Made by a program: the position numbers and the translations under genes. 64,000 bases of DNA from a virus. Shown here in pieces: positions 62,661 through 64,000 of the stretch (position 1 is the first letter of the stretch; each line of letters opens with the position of its first letter). The notes below the pieces were generated by a model. It searched no databases. It saw only the letters and a program-made list of their open reading frames with translations, and was not told where the DNA came from. Location: positions 1 through 64,000 of the IMG/VR virus record IMGVR_UViG_3300022074_000024; one strand, given 5' to 3'.

Positions 62661-62798
62661 CTATTTTCCTTGTCCTTTATATCTTTTACGAGCCGAGTTA
62701 CGGGATGTTGCCGAGTATTTCGAGTGTTTTCCCTTTCCTTGACGAGTTTTTTTCGGGTGGGTTTCAATTGTGTTACCCATGCTAAACGTTTTTGCCAT
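62661..62798 (-). CDS. Small very basic protein (45 aa)
   Basis: Reads MAKTFSMGNTIETHPKKTRQ and continues GKGKHSKYSATSRNSARKRY with a KGQGK end. About one third Lys/Arg; ribosomal-protein-like composition. The pattern 'SxxSRNxxRKRYxGQG' is one I associate with small cyanophage proteins. The start overlaps the stop of the preceding gene as TAATG and the stop touches the next ATG, so translation is almost certainly coupled. Nucleic-acid binding is inferred from charge. Confidence 0.7.
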   Translation of the reverse strand: MAKTFSMGNTIETHPKKTRQGKGKHSKYSATSRNSARKRYKGQGK

Positions 62799-62962
62799 TA
62801 ATTTTCCTTAATTTCAGTTCTAAGTTCGAGCGGATGCGGTGTACCTTCAGCATAAAACTTATCTGCCAGTTCCTCCATCTTCGTAAAGTATTCCTCCTCT
62901 GTCAGATTCTCAAAAAGAACCTCACCTTTATGAGTAATCTTATATAACTCTGGTTTTTTCAT
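62798..62962 (-). CDS. Small acidic protein (54 aa)
   Basis: Reads MKKPELYKITHKGEVLFENL, then TEEEYFTKMEELADKFYAEG and a short charged tail. An AGGA site precedes the ATG. It overlaps the end of the glycosyltransferase-like gene by 23 bases and ends in a TAATG junction. Resembles the short 'Y-x-I-x-x-x-G-x-x-x-F-x-x-L-x-x-E-x-(Y/F)' phage peptides; function unknown. Confidence 0.7.
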   Translation of the reverse strand: MKKPELYKITHKGEVLFENLTEEEYFTKMEELADKFYAEGTPHPLELRTEIKEN

Positions 62963-63704
62963 GTCCTACACGAATACGAGGGTCACACATAATACGGAAA
63001 CCTGCCTCTTTTGCGTCTAAACAGAATGAGACATCTTCTCCACACATGTCTTGAACAGCACCAGATTCAAATATCTGCATCTTCGGAGCAAACCAAGGAT
63101 ACTTAATCTGATCATCTTCAAAGACACCGTGCTTAATCAGTAACCATCCGAAACCTGCATAGTCAACTGTGAATGGTTTTGATCTCTTTGCAATTGAATC
63201 AAGTGTTTCATGGTTCATCACTCCACCATTACCTTTGAAGTCATCCTCATCTAACCAGTGAGCGACTGAAGTTGTCTTACCATCTTCTGTGCAATACCAA
63301 CCTGATGCAATCTTTTCGTCCATTAAAACAAGTTGATAGAACTTTTCAACATTAAAAACGATATCTGAGTCAATCCATAACTGATAATCATACTTAAGTT
63401 TACCATCCCAAGGTAATTGATCAGGACCTCGAAGAACATTTGCACCAAGACATTTACAACGGGCAAAATTGACCATTGATGAATAATCTTGTGATATTTG
63501 TATACTTGCCTTTGCTTGAACTAAGTCAAAGCATAGTGTCACAAAGTTCTTTAGAAATGTATATGATACTCCTCGACCTGGTAGACAGAACACAACTGTC
63601 TTACCTGCTATCATTTGTTTTGCTTTATCGTAGTCCCACTCTGGTGCTTTTGCTTCTTTCTTTGCTTTTGCTGCAGCTGATTTAACAGTAAATCCTTTTG
63701 CCAT
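62940..63704 (-). CDS. Glycosyltransferase-like protein (GT-A fold)
   Basis: 254 residues from the ATG at 63704; the TTG at 63716 is less likely. The first 25 residues are Lys/Ala-rich. From about 35 on it resembles a GT-A glycosyltransferase: VVFCLPGRGVSYTFLKNFV, then YQLWIDSDIVFNVEKFYQLV, where DSD fits the metal-binding DxD motif. GWLLIKHGVFE and EDVSFCLDAKEAGFRIMCDP fit the later catalytic region. The sugar and acceptor are unknown; targets could be virion proteins or DNA. A sigma70-type promoter stands immediately upstream. Confidence 0.78.
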   Translation of the reverse strand: MAKGFTVKSAAAKAKKEAKAPEWDYDKAKQMIAGKTVVFCLPGRGVSYTFLKNFVTLCFDLVQAKASIQISQDYSSMVNFARCKCLGANVLRGPDQLPWDGKLKYDYQLWIDSDIVFNVEKFYQLVLMDEKIASGWYCTEDGKTTSVAHWLDEDDFKGNGGVMNHETLDSIAKRSKPFTVDYAGFGWLLIKHGVFEDDQIKYPWFAPKMQIFESGAVQDMCGEDVSFCLDAKEAGFRIMCDPRIRVGHEKTRVI

Positions 63705-63726
63705 ACTAATGTTCAATTATAATTAT

Positions 63727-63755
63727 ATAATACACTATTATCTATACATTGTCAA
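63727..63755 (-). promoter_or_regulatory. Sigma70-type promoter for the glycosyltransferase-like gene
   Basis: On the minus strand: consensus TTGACA (63750-63755), 17-base spacer, TATTAT (63727-63732), about 23 bases before the ATG. The -35 box contains the TGA stop of the upstream gene. Confidence 0.8.
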
Positions 63756-63958
63756 TAAGAGTGTTCTGTATTGTTATCCGAATGTTCATCATTGACTTCA
63801 ACATAAAATAAATCATCTTTATGATAGGAAGAGTAGATTCTATCCCAGACAATATCAAATATTTCTTTCTCTAAGTTTTTAAACAATACCTTATCTTCAA
63901 GGTATATGTGATAACTCTTATTCATCGGGATGTTTACAAAAACTTGGTTCTTCATCAT
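63752..63958 (-). CDS. Small acidic protein (68 aa), unknown
   Basis: From an ATG at 63958, the protein begins MMKNQVFVNIPMNKSYHIYL and continues as a charged alpha/beta domain ending in HSDNNTEHSY. Several in-frame ATGs exist (63955, 63970, 63976, 63982); 63958 is chosen because GAAAGAAAG precedes it. It overlaps the end of the preceding gene by about 40 bases. No family recognised. Confidence 0.55.
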   Translation of the reverse strand: MMKNQVFVNIPMNKSYHIYLEDKVLFKNLEKEIFDIVWDRIYSSYHKDDLFYVEVNDEHSDNNTEHSY

Positions 63959-64000
63959 ACTTTCTTTCATAGTCATATCCATCCAATACAACTACTGGTG
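63918..64000 (-). CDS. C-terminal end of a gene entering from beyond the window
   Basis: An open frame enters at 64000 and ends with TAA at 63918-63920. The visible 26 residues include PVVVLDGYDYERKYDEEPSF and then CKHPDE, acidic and Tyr-rich. Too little to identify. It overlaps the next gene in a different frame. Confidence 0.5.
   Translation of the reverse strand, partial: PVVVLDGYDYERKYDEEPSFCKHPDE

Noticed and set aside
1-64000. tRNA genes, CRISPR arrays, insertion sequences, homing endonucleases and integrase or attachment sites
   Set aside because: Gaps between genes are short and were read; no cloverleaf, regularly spaced repeat, transposase or GIY-YIG/HNH motif was seen.

Overview
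The window is a 64 kb piece of a T4-like myovirus genome, most probably a marine cyanophage of the Prochlorococcus/Synechococcus type. The DNA is AT-rich. Essentially every gene lies on the minus strand, so transcription runs from position 64000 towards 1. The T4 core is present in a recognisable order, and it is mixed with genes typical of cyanophages: pebS (phycoerythrobilin synthase), speD, cobS with a CobT-like partner, peptide deformylase, a DUF3110 protein and a DUF4385 protein. No tRNA, CRISPR array, insertion sequence or integrase was seen. Cyanophage identity is inferred from gene content; no photosystem gene falls inside the window.

Reading in transcription order: 64000-61.9 kb holds a glycosyltransferase-like gene with a good sigma70-type promoter and several small basic or acidic proteins. 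61.9-45.6 kb is the baseplate wedge: gp25, gp6, a giant 4114-residue protein at the gp7 position, and gp8. 45.6-35.6 kb holds a 2478-residue virion protein and fiber or baseplate accessory proteins. 35.6-25.2 kb runs gp13, gp14, gp15, gp16, a mosaic 524-residue protein, gp17, a small membrane protein, gp18 and gp19. 25.2-19.4 kb is the head block: gp20, a gp67/68-like core protein, a virion protein, gp21, gp22 and gp23. It ends in a UUCG-type terminator. An unrecognised 465-residue gene follows as its own unit between two terminators.

17.9-9.9 kb carries a Gly-rich protein that copies an N-terminal piece of the capsid protein, then a tail-tube-like protein, UvsY, deformylase, UvsW, an LSm-like protein, the late sigma factor gp55, the gp47/gp46 nuclease pair and a CobT-like HExxH/VWA protein closed by a strong terminator. 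7.7-1 kb holds cobS, pebS, a DUF3310-like protein, gp45 sliding clamp, a 28-residue membrane micropeptide, small unknowns, speD, DUF4385, membrane proteins, the gp44 clamp loader, a second LSm-like protein and dam.

Genes are tightly packed, with many ATGA, TAATG or TGATG junctions that suggest translational coupling. Two promoter types are visible: sigma70-like (TTGACA/TATAAT) before early or independent units, and TATAAATA-type late boxes, the expected targets of gp55, before most virion operons and before cobS. Six small genes (28-54 codons) were found by reading the gaps and overlaps.
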